NCBI RefSeq assembly: GCF_900091725.1
Contig: NZ_FMBW01000066.1
Location: 1 to 64,000 of the forward strand
Direction: 5' to 3'
DNA: 64,000 nt
Source of the DNA: Streptomyces sp. DvalAA-43
Lineage (GTDB): Bacteria > Actinomycetota > Actinomycetes > Streptomycetales > Streptomycetaceae
Shown here: piece after piece, positions 1 to 8,574 of the stretch
Numbering within the stretch: the first letter of the stretch is position 1
Layout: each line of letters starts with the position of its first letter
Notes under the pieces: model-generated
The model's input: only the letters and a program-made list of their open reading frames with translations
What the model was told of the DNA's origin: nothing
The model's database searches: none
Position numbers and translations under genes: made by a program

Positions 1-318
1 CGCCCGCAGCGCGAGGCCGTCGTCGACGGCGGCGAGGTCGCCGTCCGCGACCGGGACCCGGGCGAAGGAGACCTGCGCGGCGGCGGGCACCAGGTAGCGC
101 GCCCCGGTGACGCGAGCCAGATCCAGGCCGCCCGTCACGTAGTCGTTGTGCAGATGGGTCTCCACCACCAGGGCGATCCGCACGCCGCGCCGGGCGGCAG
201 CGGCGATGACCCGGTCGATGTCGCGCGGCGGGTCCACGACCGCGGCGGCCCGCCGCCCGCCCGCCAGATAGCTGCGGTTGCCGAGGCTCGCCGTCTCGAT
301 GGTGTCCACGAAGAACAC
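1..318 (-). CDS. MBL-fold hydrolase, persulfide-dioxygenase-like (partial, 3' end off window)
   Basis: The first 106 codons of a metallo-beta-lactamase-fold protein; the C-terminus lies beyond the left edge. The start is a GTG at 316-318 preceded by a GGAGA-type ribosome site. The visible protein reads a short beta-strand lead, then VETHLHNDYVTGG around residues 53-65. This is the THxHxDH-type metal motif as found in the glyoxalase-II/ETHE1/CstB persulfide dioxygenase branch. Members of that branch oxidise glutathione or other low-molecular-weight persulfides in the cytoplasm and are often fused to a rhodanese domain, which cannot be seen here. The two CsoR/CstR-like operators just upstream support a role in sulfide or persulfide detoxification. 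A generic MBL hydrolase remains possible because the rest of the gene is missing. Confidence 0.8.
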   Translation of the reverse strand, partial: MFFVDTIETASLGNRSYLAGGRRAAAVVDPPRDIDRVIAAAARRGVRIALVVETHLHNDYVTGGLDLARVTGARYLVPAAAQVSFARVPVADGDLAAVDDGLALRA

Positions 319-342
319 GACAGGTCTCCTTCCGTGATGCTT

Positions 343-393
343 TACCCCGGGGGGTATCTCCGACTCAGGCTAGCACTTATACCCCAGGGGGTA
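343..393. promoter_or_regulatory. Two CsoR/CstR-type operators
   Basis: Two inverted repeats of the form TACCCC-N2-GGGGTA lie at 343-356 (TACCCCGGGGGGTA) and 380-393 (TACCCCAGGGGGTA). They sit 25 to 75 bases upstream of the GTG start of the MBL hydrolase. This G-tract palindrome is the known binding site type of CsoR-family repressors: copper-sensing CsoR, persulfide-sensing CstR, formaldehyde-sensing FrmR. With a persulfide-dioxygenase-like target, CstR is the most likely regulator; its gene is not in this window. The sites probably overlap the promoter, so binding would block transcription. Confidence 0.7.
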
Positions 394-562
394 TTTACGG
401 GTCGGGTGAGACCTGCATGACGCTCGCCGGTCGTCATGTGCGAGCCCTTCGCGCACCGGGTCCGGGCAGGGTTCGGCTCGGCATTCCGGTGGTGGGGCAT
501 GTTCGGCTTCACGCATCCGTGGGTACCGCTTCTGGAGGTAAAAGCGCAGGTCCGCGTGTTGA

Positions 563-578
563 TGTTGTCCAGACCATT
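563..578. promoter_or_regulatory. DasR-like (dre) site upstream of the GH84 gene
   Basis: The 16-mer TGTTGTCCAGACCATT matches 11 of 16 positions of the Streptomyces dre consensus ACTGGTCTAGACCACT that I recall for the GntR regulator DasR. It lies about 80 bases upstream of the GH84 start. DasR represses GlcNAc and chitin utilisation genes and is released by phosphorylated glucosamine. A GlcNAc-releasing enzyme as target fits, but the match is imperfect, so this is an inference. Confidence 0.4.
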
Positions 579-658
579 GACATGTAAGCGCCACGATGTT
601 GAATTCGGTGGTGTTGTGTTGCGCGACTCTGGTGACTTGAGTGATCAATGGAGGACTA

Positions 659-3343
659 GTGACGCCTCGCCCACCCCGTCTCACCGCGCTCGGTACGGCG
701 GCGACCCTGCTCGTCGGCGGCCTGCTGACCGCCGTGCCGCCCGCCCAGGCGGCCGGCGGCCTCCGCACCGCCACCCCGGCGAAGGCCGCGGCCGGCCGGG
801 CGGCCCCGGCCATCACGCCGACCCCGCAGTCCGTGAAGACGCGGGCCGACCGGATCACCATCAGCCCGACCGTCACCCTGGTGGCGGGCGACACCTCCGA
901 CGAGTCCGCCCTCCAGGTCGTGGAGGGCGCGCTGCGCCGGGCCGGTGCCCAGCGCGTCGTACGCGGCGACAGACCCGCCCGCAGCGGTCTCACCGTCCAT
1001 GTCGGTGACTCCGGAGCGCTCGCCGCGCAGCGGATCGACGGCCCCTCCGCACTGCCCGCCGAGGGGTATGTGCTCGGCATCGGCGCCGATCGCATCGTCC
1101 TCGCGGGCAAGGACACCACGGGCACGTACTACGCCGCCCAGACGCTGCGGCAGGTCCTGCCGCACGCGGCCCACCCGGGCGCCCGGGTCGCCGGGCTCGC
1201 GGTGCGCGACTGGCCCGGCACCCCGCTGCGCGGCGTCATCGAGGGCTTCTACGGCACTCCGTGGTCGCACGAGGCCCGGCTCGACCAGCTCGACTACTAC
1301 GGCGAGCACAAGATGAACATCTATGTGTACTCGCCGAAGGACGACGCGTACCTCCGCGCGAAGTGGCGCGACGCCTACCCGGCCGACCAGCTGGCCCAGG
1401 TCGAGGAGCTGGCCGACCGGGCCGTGCGGCGGCATGTGGAGTTCACGTACGCGCTCTCGCCCGGCCTCTCCGTCTGCTACAGCTCGGACGCCGACGCCAA
1501 GGCACTGGTCGACAAGTTCCAGACCATCTGGGACATCGGGGTACGCACCTTCGCCGTGCCGCTCGACGACATCAGCTACACCGACTGGAACTGCGCCGAG
1601 GACAAGGCGAAGTGGGGGACCGGCGGCGGAGCGGCGGGCGCCGCGCAGGCGTATCTCCTCAACCGGGTCAACAAGGAGTTCATCGCCACCCACCCGGGCG
1701 CGCAGCCGCTCCAGATGGTCCCGACCGAGTACTACGACGTCTCCGCCTCGCCGTACAAGAAGGCGCTCTCCGAGCAGCTCGACCCCAATGTCCTGGTCGA
1801 GTGGACGGGCATCGGCGTCGTCGCGCCGACCATGACCGTCGCTCAGGCTCAGGACGCCCGTACGGTCTTCGGCCACCCGATCCTGACCTGGGACAACTAC
1901 CCGGTCAACGACTACGCGACCGACCGGCTGCTGCTCGGCCCGTTCAGCGGGCGCGAGAAGGGCCTGCCCGGCAAGCTGGCCGGGATCACGGCCAACCCGA
2001 TGATCCAGCCGTACGCCTCGAAGATCGCGCTGTACACCGTCGCCGACTACGCGTGGAACGACGCCGCGTACGACCCCCGCACCTCCTGGGGCGAAGGGCT
2101 GAAGGAGTACGCGGGCGACGATCCGCGCACCCAGCAGGCGCTGCGGGCCTTCGCCGACGTGAACTACAGCTCCGCGCTGAACAAGGACCAGGCCCCCGAA
2201 CTGGCGGCGGAGTTCGCCCGCTACTGGAAGTCCGGCGACGCCGCCCGGCTCGCCTCGGTGCTGGACGCGCTGGGCGCGGCCCCCGGCAGGCTGCGCGCCG
2301 GCCTCCCGGACCGCGGCTTCGTCGCCGACTCCGGCCCCTGGCTGGACGCGACCGGGGCATGGGCCGCCGCCGCCCGGACCGCCCTGCGGATGGTGCAGGC
2401 GGCCCGCGCCGGACAGGGCGCACAGGCCTGGGAGCTGCGGCAGCGGCTGCCCGCACAGGTCACCGCCGCGAAGTCCTTCACCTACACCGGGCTCGACGGG
2501 CGCAAGGTGCCGGTGCTCGTCGGCGACGGCGTCCTGGACCGGTTCATCGACGCGGCCGGCGCCGAGCACGACCGGATCCTCGGGGTGAGCGGCAGGCCCT
2601 CGGTCACCACCGACCTGGGCACGTACCAGAGCAACGCCGCCGCCCGGATGCTGGACGGCGACGACTCCACCTACTTCTGGAGCGACGGGGCGCCCGCCGC
2701 GGGCGACGGCATCACCGTGGACCTCGGCCGGGTCCGGGACATCGGCACCGTCACCCTCGCGATGGGCAAGCCCGGCAGCACCGAGGACTACCTGCACCAG
2801 GGCGTGCTGGAGTTCTCGGCCGACGGGCAGAGCTGGCAGCAGCTCACCGCCTTCTCCGGAAAGCCGGACGTCACCGCGACCGCGCCCGCCGGAACGCGGG
2901 CCCGCTACGTACGGGCACGGGCGACCGCGGGCCAGGACAACTGGCTCGTCGTACGGGAGTTCAGCGTCCCGACGGACGACGGCGAGGTGACCGGAGGGCC
3001 GCCCGCCGCCACCGGGTCCTCGCTGCGCGCGGCCTTCGACGGGGATCCGGGCACCGTCTACCGGGCGTCCCGTGCCCCGGAGGCCGGGGAGACGCTGGAG
3101 CTGGGGATCGGCGCCGCCCGTGCCGTTCCCTCCGTCACCGTTCTCCAGCCGTCCGGGTCGAAGGGCCGCGCCGACATCCAGCTGCGCGGCACCGACGGAA
3201 CCTGGCGGACCGTCGGCACGCTCGACGGCCCGTACACCCGGGTCGGCACGGCGGGCCGCACGGCCGACGCGGTGCGGCTCGCCTGGCACACCGGTTCGGC
3301 GGCACCGCAGATCGCCGATGTGGTGGTGGCCGGCCAGGGCTGA
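659..3343 (+). CDS. Secreted GH84 beta-N-acetylglucosaminidase with C-terminal discoidin/CBM32 domains
   Basis: An 894-residue secreted glycoside hydrolase that should remove terminal N-acetylglucosamine from glycans (NagJ/O-GlcNAcase/hyaluronidase family GH84). The GTG at 659 is chosen because GGAGG lies at 650-654; an in-frame GTG at 641 has no good ribosome site. Residues 1-35 form a signal peptide. A GH20b-like N-domain is followed by the GH84 barrel, with the fingerprint GVIEGFYGTPW near residue 196 and the catalytic Asp-Asp pair at D303-D304 in VPLDDISYTDW. The C-terminal third contains an F5/8-type (CBM32-like) module around residues 640-770 and a second, weaker one to the end. It is monocistronic, ended by a strong hairpin, and has a DasR-like site upstream. 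Confidence 0.92.
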   Translation: MTPRPPRLTALGTAATLLVGGLLTAVPPAQAAGGLRTATPAKAAAGRAAPAITPTPQSVKTRADRITISPTVTLVAGDTSDESALQVVEGALRRAGAQRVVRGDRPARSGLTVHVGDSGALAAQRIDGPSALPAEGYVLGIGADRIVLAGKDTTGTYYAAQTLRQVLPHAAHPGARVAGLAVRDWPGTPLRGVIEGFYGTPWSHEARLDQLDYYGEHKMNIYVYSPKDDAYLRAKWRDAYPADQLAQVEELADRAVRRHVEFTYALSPGLSVCYSSDADAKALVDKFQTIWDIGVRTFAVPLDDISYTDWNCAEDKAKWGTGGGAAGAAQAYLLNRVNKEFIATHPGAQPLQMVPTEYYDVSASPYKKALSEQLDPNVLVEWTGIGVVAPTMTVAQAQDARTVFGHPILTWDNYPVNDYATDRLLLGPFSGREKGLPGKLAGITANPMIQPYASKIALYTVADYAWNDAAYDPRTSWGEGLKEYAGDDPRTQQALRAFADVNYSSALNKDQAPELAAEFARYWKSGDAARLASVLDALGAAPGRLRAGLPDRGFVADSGPWLDATGAWAAAARTALRMVQAARAGQGAQAWELRQRLPAQVTAAKSFTYTGLDGRKVPVLVGDGVLDRFIDAAGAEHDRILGVSGRPSVTTDLGTYQSNAAARMLDGDDSTYFWSDGAPAAGDGITVDLGRVRDIGTVTLAMGKPGSTEDYLHQGVLEFSADGQSWQQLTAFSGKPDVTATAPAGTRARYVRARATAGQDNWLVVREFSVPTDDGEVTGGPPAATGSSLRAAFDGDPGTVYRASRAPEAGETLELGIGAARAVPSVTVLQPSGSKGRADIQLRGTDGTWRTVGTLDGPYTRVGTAGRTADAVRLAWHTGSAAPQIADVVVAGQG

Positions 3344-3366
3344 TACCGGCGCACGGAACCGCCCCA

Positions 3367-3408
3367 CGCCCGGTCCGTCCCGAAGCACCTCTTGGGACGG
3401 ACCGGGCG
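3367..3408 (+). terminator. Strong hairpin terminator after the GH84 gene
   Basis: A perfect 15-bp stem (CGCCCGGTCCGTCCC with its complement) closes a 12-base loop 24 bases after the GH84 stop codon. There is no U tract, as is usual for streptomycete terminators. Confidence 0.75.
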
Positions 3409-3524
3409 CGCCGCTGTCCGGGGCGGGCCGAAACCGGTACCGGCAGGTTGTTCCCAGAGGGGCAAGCGACCGCTTAGTATGCGCCGGAGCAGTGGTAATG
3501 CCGACAGTGTTGTGGAGGCCCCTC

Positions 3525-4493
3525 ATGCAGGCATGGCGAGTGCACCGGAACGGCGAGCCGAGCGAGGTGATGCGGCTGGAGGAGACGGGCCGGCCCACGC
3601 CCGGCGACGGGCAGGTGCTCATCGAGGTGCTCGCGGCGAACATCAACTTCCCCGACGCGCTGCTCTGCCGCGGCCAGTACCAGGTGCGGCCGCCGCTGCC
3701 GTTCACCCCCGGCGTGGAGATCTGCGGCAGGACGGCGGACGGGCGGCGGGTGCTCGCCACCCCCACGCTGCCGCACGGCGGGTTCGCCGAGTACGTCGTC
3801 GCGGACGAGGCGGCGCTGCTGCCCGCCCCGGACGCCCTGGGCGACGCCGAGGCCGCCGCCCTGCACATCGGCTACCAGACCGGCTGGTTCGGCCTGCACC
3901 GCAGGGCGCACCTCCGGGCGGGCGAGACCCTCCTGGTCCACGCGGCGGCCGGCGGGGTCGGCAGCGCCGCCGTCCAGCTCGGGAAGGCCACCGGAGCCAC
4001 CGTCATCGGTGTGGTCGGGGGCCCCGAGAAGGCCAGGGTCGCCGCCGGGATCGGCTGCGACCTGGTCATCGACCGCCACGGCGAGGACATCGTCGCCGCG
4101 GTCAAGGAGGCCACCGGCGGACGCGGCGCCGACGTGGTCTACGACCCGGTCGGCGGCGACGCCTACGCCAAGTCCGTGAAGTGTGTCGCCTTCGAGGGCC
4201 GGGTGATCGTCGTCGGCTTCGCGAGCGGCGTCATCCCCACCCCGGCACTGAACCACGCACTCGTCAAGAACTACTCGATCGTCGGACTCCACTGGGGCCT
4301 GTACAACGCCAAGGACCCGGCCGCCGTCCGCGCCTGCCACGACGAGCTCACCCGGCTCGCCGAGCAGGGCGCCGTCAAGCCCCTGATCAGCGAACGCGTC
4401 GGACTGGCCGGGGCCGCCGACGCCGTCCAGCGGGTCGCCGACGGCGCCAGTACCGGCCGGATCGTCGTCCTCCCGTCAGGAGCCGCCCGATGA
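3525..4493 (+). CDS. NADPH:quinone oxidoreductase-like MDR enzyme
   Basis: A 322-residue zinc-free medium-chain dehydrogenase/reductase of the quinone-oxidoreductase type. It would transfer hydride from NADPH to a quinone or an enone-type acyl substrate in the cytoplasm. The nucleotide-binding loop reads AAAGGVGSAAVQLGK near residue 145, and the N-terminal GroES-like fold lacks the cysteine cluster of zinc alcohol dehydrogenases. The ATG at 3525 has GGAGG at 3514-3518. The stop overlaps the next start as ATGA, so it is co-translated with two acyl-CoA dehydrogenases. This points to a role in catabolism of an acyl-CoA or a branched/cyclic carboxylic acid. The exact substrate cannot be read from the sequence. 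Confidence 0.88.
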   Translation: MQAWRVHRNGEPSEVMRLEETGRPTPGDGQVLIEVLAANINFPDALLCRGQYQVRPPLPFTPGVEICGRTADGRRVLATPTLPHGGFAEYVVADEAALLPAPDALGDAEAAALHIGYQTGWFGLHRRAHLRAGETLLVHAAAGGVGSAAVQLGKATGATVIGVVGGPEKARVAAGIGCDLVIDRHGEDIVAAVKEATGGRGADVVYDPVGGDAYAKSVKCVAFEGRVIVVGFASGVIPTPALNHALVKNYSIVGLHWGLYNAKDPAAVRACHDELTRLAEQGAVKPLISERVGLAGAADAVQRVADGASTGRIVVLPSGAAR

Positions 4494-5677
4494 CCGCGCC
4501 CGACGCGGCCGGACTCCGCCGCCGCACCCAGGAACTGCTCGCCGCACATCCCCCGGCCACCACCGGCCGCACCGCATTCCTCCGGGCCCGCTTCGACGCC
4601 GGACTCGCCTGGGTGCACTACCCGGCCGGACTCGGCGGACTCGACGCGCCACGCTCCCTGCAACCCGTCGTCGACGCCGGACTCGCCGCGGCGGGCGCCC
4701 CCGACAACGACCCGCGCCGGATCGGGATCGGCCTCGGCATGGCCGCCCCCACCCTCCTCGGCTTCGGCACCGACGAGCAGAAGCAGCGCTTCCTGCGGCC
4801 GCTGTGGACCGGTGAGGAGGTCTGGTGCCAGCTCTTCAGCGAACCGGGCGCGGGCTCCGACCTCGCGGCCCTCGGCACCCGCGCCGTGCGGGACGGCGAG
4901 GACTGGGTGGTCGACGGGCAGAAGGTCTGGACGTCCAGCGCCCATCTGGCCCGCTGGGCGATCCTCATCGCACGCACCGATCCGGACGTGCCCAAGCACC
5001 GCGGCATCAGCTACTTCATCTGCGACATGACCGACCCCGGCGTCGAGGTCCGGCCGCTGCGCCAGATCACCGGCGAGGCCGAGTTCAACGAGGTCTTCCT
5101 GACCGGCGTACGCATCCCCGACAACAGGCGCCTCGGCCCGGTCGGCGAGGGCTGGAAGGTCGCGCAGACCACGCTGATGAACGAGCGGGTCTCCATCGGC
5201 GGGGCACGCGTCCCGCGCGAGGGCGGCATGATCGGCCCGGTCGTCCGCACCTGGCGCGAACGTCCCGAGCTGCGCACCCACGACCTCCACCAGCGCCTGC
5301 TGACCCTCTGGGTCGAGGCCGAGGTGGCCCGGCTCACCGGTACCCGGCTGCGCCAGCAGCTCGTCGCCGGACAGCCCGGTCCCGAGGGCTCCGGCATGAA
5401 GCTCGCCTTCGCCCGCCTCAACCAGGAGATCAGCGGACTGGAGGTCGAACTGCTCGGCGAGGAAGGGCTGTTGTACGGCGAATGGACCATGCGCCGGCCC
5501 GAGCTCGTCGATTTCACCGGACGGGACGCCGGATACCGCTATCTCCGCTCCAAGGGCAACTCCATCGAGGGCGGCACCAGCGAGGTGCTGCTCAACATCG
5601 TCGCCGAGCGCGTCCTCGGCCTGCCCGCCGAGCCGCGCACCGACAAGGACGTCGCCTGGAAGGACCTGGCCCGATGA
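4490..5677 (+). CDS. Acyl-CoA dehydrogenase (first of a pair)
   Basis: A 395-residue FAD-dependent acyl-CoA dehydrogenase that introduces an alpha,beta double bond into an acyl-CoA. The middle domain carries the flavin-contacting stretch CQLFSEPGAGSDLA near residue 115, and VVDGQKVWTSSAH follows. The C-terminus ends in SIEGGTSEVLLNIVAERVLGLP, the loop contacting FAD and CoA. Its start overlaps the upstream oxidoreductase stop and its stop overlaps the start of a second dehydrogenase (ATGA on both sides). Adjacent, unequal acyl-CoA dehydrogenases of this kind often form mixed alpha2beta2 enzymes in actinobacteria, for example in sterol side-chain degradation. That arrangement is inferred here, not shown. 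Confidence 0.9.
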   Translation: MTAPDAAGLRRRTQELLAAHPPATTGRTAFLRARFDAGLAWVHYPAGLGGLDAPRSLQPVVDAGLAAAGAPDNDPRRIGIGLGMAAPTLLGFGTDEQKQRFLRPLWTGEEVWCQLFSEPGAGSDLAALGTRAVRDGEDWVVDGQKVWTSSAHLARWAILIARTDPDVPKHRGISYFICDMTDPGVEVRPLRQITGEAEFNEVFLTGVRIPDNRRLGPVGEGWKVAQTTLMNERVSIGGARVPREGGMIGPVVRTWRERPELRTHDLHQRLLTLWVEAEVARLTGTRLRQQLVAGQPGPEGSGMKLAFARLNQEISGLEVELLGEEGLLYGEWTMRRPELVDFTGRDAGYRYLRSKGNSIEGGTSEVLLNIVAERVLGLPAEPRTDKDVAWKDLAR

Positions 5678-6804
5678 GCGCACCGACCCAAGAGACCCAG
5701 GCGCCCGATCTGCTGTACTCGGAGACCGAGGAGGATCTGCGGGCAGCGGTGCGTGCGCTGCTCGCCGACCGGAGCGACGCGCCGACGGTGCTCGCCCGCG
5801 TCGAGTCCGGCTCGCCGTACGACCCGCTGCTGTGGAAGGCCCTCGCCGCCGACATGGGCACCGCGGGGCTGCTGGTGCCGACGGAGCTGGGCGGGCAGGG
5901 CGCGAGTCACCGCGAGGCCGCCGTGGTGCTGGAGGAGCTGGGCCGGGCCGTCACGCCCTCGCCCTATCTGACCAGCGCGGTGGTCGCCACGGAGACGCTG
6001 CTCGCACTGGGGACGCCCGACGGACCGGTTGCCGCGCTCCTCGCCGAGCTGGCCGAGGGCCGCCGGACCGCGGTCCTCGCCGTGCCGTTCGCCGCCCCGG
6101 CGCCCGACGCCGCCCAGCCGGCCGGTGTGGTGGCCGGACGGGTCACGGGGACGGTCACCGGCGTCGCCGACGCAGACGCGGCCGACGTGCTGCTGGTGCC
6201 CACGACCGACGGCCTGTTCGCGGTGGGCACGGGCGCCGAAGGTGTCGCCGTCCAGCCGCTCGTACCGCTCGACCTGACCCGCCCGCTGGCCACCGTCGCC
6301 CTCGCCGGGGCCGCCGGAACGCGGCTGGCCGACGGGGCGTCCGCGGTCGCCGCCGTGCGCCGGGGCCTGCTGGCGGGCGCCGGCCTGCTCGCCTCCGAGC
6401 AGCTCGGACTCGCCGAGTGGTGCCTGACCGAAACGGTCCGCCACACCCGCGAACGGCACCAGTTCAACCGGCCGGTCGGCTCGTTCCAGGCGCTCAAGCA
6501 CCGCATGGCGCAGCTCTGGCTGGAGGTCGTCTCGGCCCGCGCCGCCGCGCGGAACGCCGCGGACGCCCTCGCGACCGGCAGCCCCGAAGCGCCGTTGGCG
6601 GTGGCCGTCGCGCAGGCGTACTGCTCCGGGGTCGCGGTGCACGCCGCCGAGGAGTGCGTGCAGCTGCACGGCGGGATCGGCATGACCTGGGAGCACCCGG
6701 CCCATCTGTACCTCAAGCGCGCCAAGGCCGACTCGATCGCGTACGGCACGGCCGGGCAGCACCGCAGGACCGTCGCCGAACTGATGGAACTGCCCGCACC
6801 GTAA
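5674..6804 (+). CDS. Acyl-CoA dehydrogenase (second of a pair)
   Basis: A 376-residue acyl-CoA dehydrogenase paralog, co-translated with the previous gene through an ATGA overlap. The N-terminal helical domain, beta domain and C-terminal helical domain are present. The C-terminus includes QLHGGIGMTWEHPAHLYLKRAK, typical of the family. The middle domain is shorter and lacks the clear SEPGAGSD-type stretch seen in the partner, consistent with the second subunit of a heteromeric dehydrogenase. It is the last gene of the three-gene operon and is followed by a 12-bp hairpin. Confidence 0.88.
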   Translation: MSAPTQETQAPDLLYSETEEDLRAAVRALLADRSDAPTVLARVESGSPYDPLLWKALAADMGTAGLLVPTELGGQGASHREAAVVLEELGRAVTPSPYLTSAVVATETLLALGTPDGPVAALLAELAEGRRTAVLAVPFAAPAPDAAQPAGVVAGRVTGTVTGVADADAADVLLVPTTDGLFAVGTGAEGVAVQPLVPLDLTRPLATVALAGAAGTRLADGASAVAAVRRGLLAGAGLLASEQLGLAEWCLTETVRHTRERHQFNRPVGSFQALKHRMAQLWLEVVSARAAARNAADALATGSPEAPLAVAVAQAYCSGVAVHAAEECVQLHGGIGMTWEHPAHLYLKRAKADSIAYGTAGQHRRTVAELMELPAP

Positions 6805-6844
6805 CGAGGGAGGGCGGAACGGCCCGTAGGACTGCGGGACTTGG

Positions 6845-6874
6845 AGCGGAGGCGTGTGAGGGCACGCCTCCGCT
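6845..6874 (+). terminator. Hairpin terminator after the acyl-CoA dehydrogenase operon
   Basis: A stem of 12 bp (GCGGAGGCGTG with its exact complement, plus one A-T pair) closes a 6-base loop about 40 bases after the last stop. It isolates the operon from the ABC transporter downstream. Confidence 0.7.
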
Positions 6875-6978
6875 TCCGCGTCTTCCGGTGAGGCGGGGTA
6901 CCGGGCACTCCTTTACCTGCTGTTTAATTGCGGCAGATTCGCAATAACATCTGATCTTCAATAAGGGATGTGCAGAGT

Positions 6979-8574
6979 ATGACGGCCCGATCGATACGGG
7001 GAGCGGCCGCCGCGACACTGGCGACCGTGCTGGCGTTGACCGCGGCGGCCTGTTCGCAACCGGGCGGCCCGGCCGGCGGCTCCGGGTCGGGCACGGCGGA
7101 CTCGGCGGTGGTCGGTATCGCCTACGAGCCCGACAGCCTCAGCCCGCTGCTCGGCTACGGCAAGGACGGCAACTCCAAGATCTTCGACGGGCTGCTCGCC
7201 CTGGACGCCGGCATGAAGCTGCGGCCCGCGCTCGCCACCGCCCTGCCCGAGGTGAGCGACAACGGACTGACGTACACCTACCGGCTGCGCAAGGGCGTGA
7301 AGTTCAGCGACGGCGAGCCCTTCGGCGCGAAGGACGTGGTCTTCACCTACCGGACCATCCTCGACAAGAAGACCAACAACGCCTCCCGCACCGAACTCGA
7401 CGCGGTGAAGAGCGTCGAGGCCGAAGGCGCCGACACCGTCGTCTTCCGCCTCAAGTACCCCTACGCGCCCTTCGCCCAGCGCACCGTCCTGCCCATCGCC
7501 CCCGAACACATCGCGGGCAAGCAGGACGTCAACACAGGCGACTTCACCACCCGTCCCATAGGTACCGGACCGTACCTGCTCACCAAGTGGTCCAAGGGCG
7601 AGAAGCTGAGCTTCCGGGCCAACCCCGACTACTGGGGCGGCGCGCCGAAGGTGAAGAAGTTCACCATGGCGATCATCAAGGACGACGACGTGCGCGCCAC
7701 CCGGCTGCGCGCCGGGGAACTCGACGGCGCGATCCTGCCGCCCAACCTGGCCAAGGGCTTCACCGACGGCACCCGGACCTACGCCGCCACCACGTACGAC
7801 TACCGCACCGTGACCCTGCCCACCCACAACGCGGTCGCGGGCGACACCGCCGTCCGGCGCGCCCTCGACATCGCCGTCGACCGCAAGGCCATGGTCGACT
7901 CGATCCTCAACGGCGAGGGCCGTCCCGCCTACGGACCCGTCCCCACCGACAGCGAGTGGTTCACCAAGGGCACCGAGCGCACCCACGACCTCGCCGCCGC
8001 GAAGAAGATCCTCGACGAAGCCGGATGGAAGCCCGGCAACGACGGCATCCGCACCAGGAACGGCGTACGCGCCGCCTTCCCGCTCTGGTACCTCACCGGC
8101 GACAAGCTGCGCCAGGACCACGCGCTCGCCTACGCCTCCGACGCCAGGAAGGCCGGCATCGACATCACCACCGAGGCCGGTACCTGGGAGGTCATCGAGC
8201 CGCGGATGAGGCAGGACGCGGTCCTCGCGGGCGGCGGCTCACCCGCCGATCCCGACTTCGACCAGTACACGCTGCTGAAGTCCTCGCTCGCGGGCGACGG
8301 CTTCAACAACATGGCCTGGTACGACAACAAGGCCGTCGACAAGGCCCTCGAAGCGGGCCGCCGCAGCGGCGACAGCGCCGAACGCAAGGCCGCCTACGAC
8401 ACCGTCCAGCGCGAACTGATGAAGAACCCCGGCTACACCTTCCTCACCCACATCGACCACCTCTACGTCGTGAAGGACCGCTTCGGCCCCCTCACCACCC
8501 AGGTCGAACCGCACGACCACGGACTGGCGTCCGGCCCGTGGTGGAACGTCGAGGACTGGACGCCGAAGAAGTGA
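6979..8574 (+). CDS. Peptide/nickel ABC importer, substrate-binding lipoprotein
   Basis: A 531-residue extracellular solute-binding protein of family 5 (DppA/OppA/NikA). The N-terminus is a lipoprotein signal ending LTAAAC, so the mature protein is anchored to the membrane by Cys24. The start is taken as ATG 6979, with AGGGA 11 bases upstream; a GTG at 6970 is in frame but too close to that site. The body shows family features such as PIGTGPYLLTKW and FRANPDYWGG. It opens a five-gene importer operon in which every junction overlaps. Substrate could be oligopeptides, or a nickel or other metal chelate; binding residues do not decide this. Confidence 0.9.
   Translation: MTARSIRGAAAATLATVLALTAAACSQPGGPAGGSGSGTADSAVVGIAYEPDSLSPLLGYGKDGNSKIFDGLLALDAGMKLRPALATALPEVSDNGLTYTYRLRKGVKFSDGEPFGAKDVVFTYRTILDKKTNNASRTELDAVKSVEAEGADTVVFRLKYPYAPFAQRTVLPIAPEHIAGKQDVNTGDFTTRPIGTGPYLLTKWSKGEKLSFRANPDYWGGAPKVKKFTMAIIKDDDVRATRLRAGELDGAILPPNLAKGFTDGTRTYAATTYDYRTVTLPTHNAVAGDTAVRRALDIAVDRKAMVDSILNGEGRPAYGPVPTDSEWFTKGTERTHDLAAAKKILDEAGWKPGNDGIRTRNGVRAAFPLWYLTGDKLRQDHALAYASDARKAGIDITTEAGTWEVIEPRMRQDAVLAGGGSPADPDFDQYTLLKSSLAGDGFNNMAWYDNKAVDKALEAGRRSGDSAERKAAYDTVQRELMKNPGYTFLTHIDHLYVVKDRFGPLTTQVEPHDHGLASGPWWNVEDWTPKK

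Noticed and set aside
656..3868. Long minus-strand open frame across the GH84 gene
   Set aside because: It is the antisense shadow of a GC-rich gene; the plus-strand frame has a signal peptide, GH84 motifs and a ribosome site.
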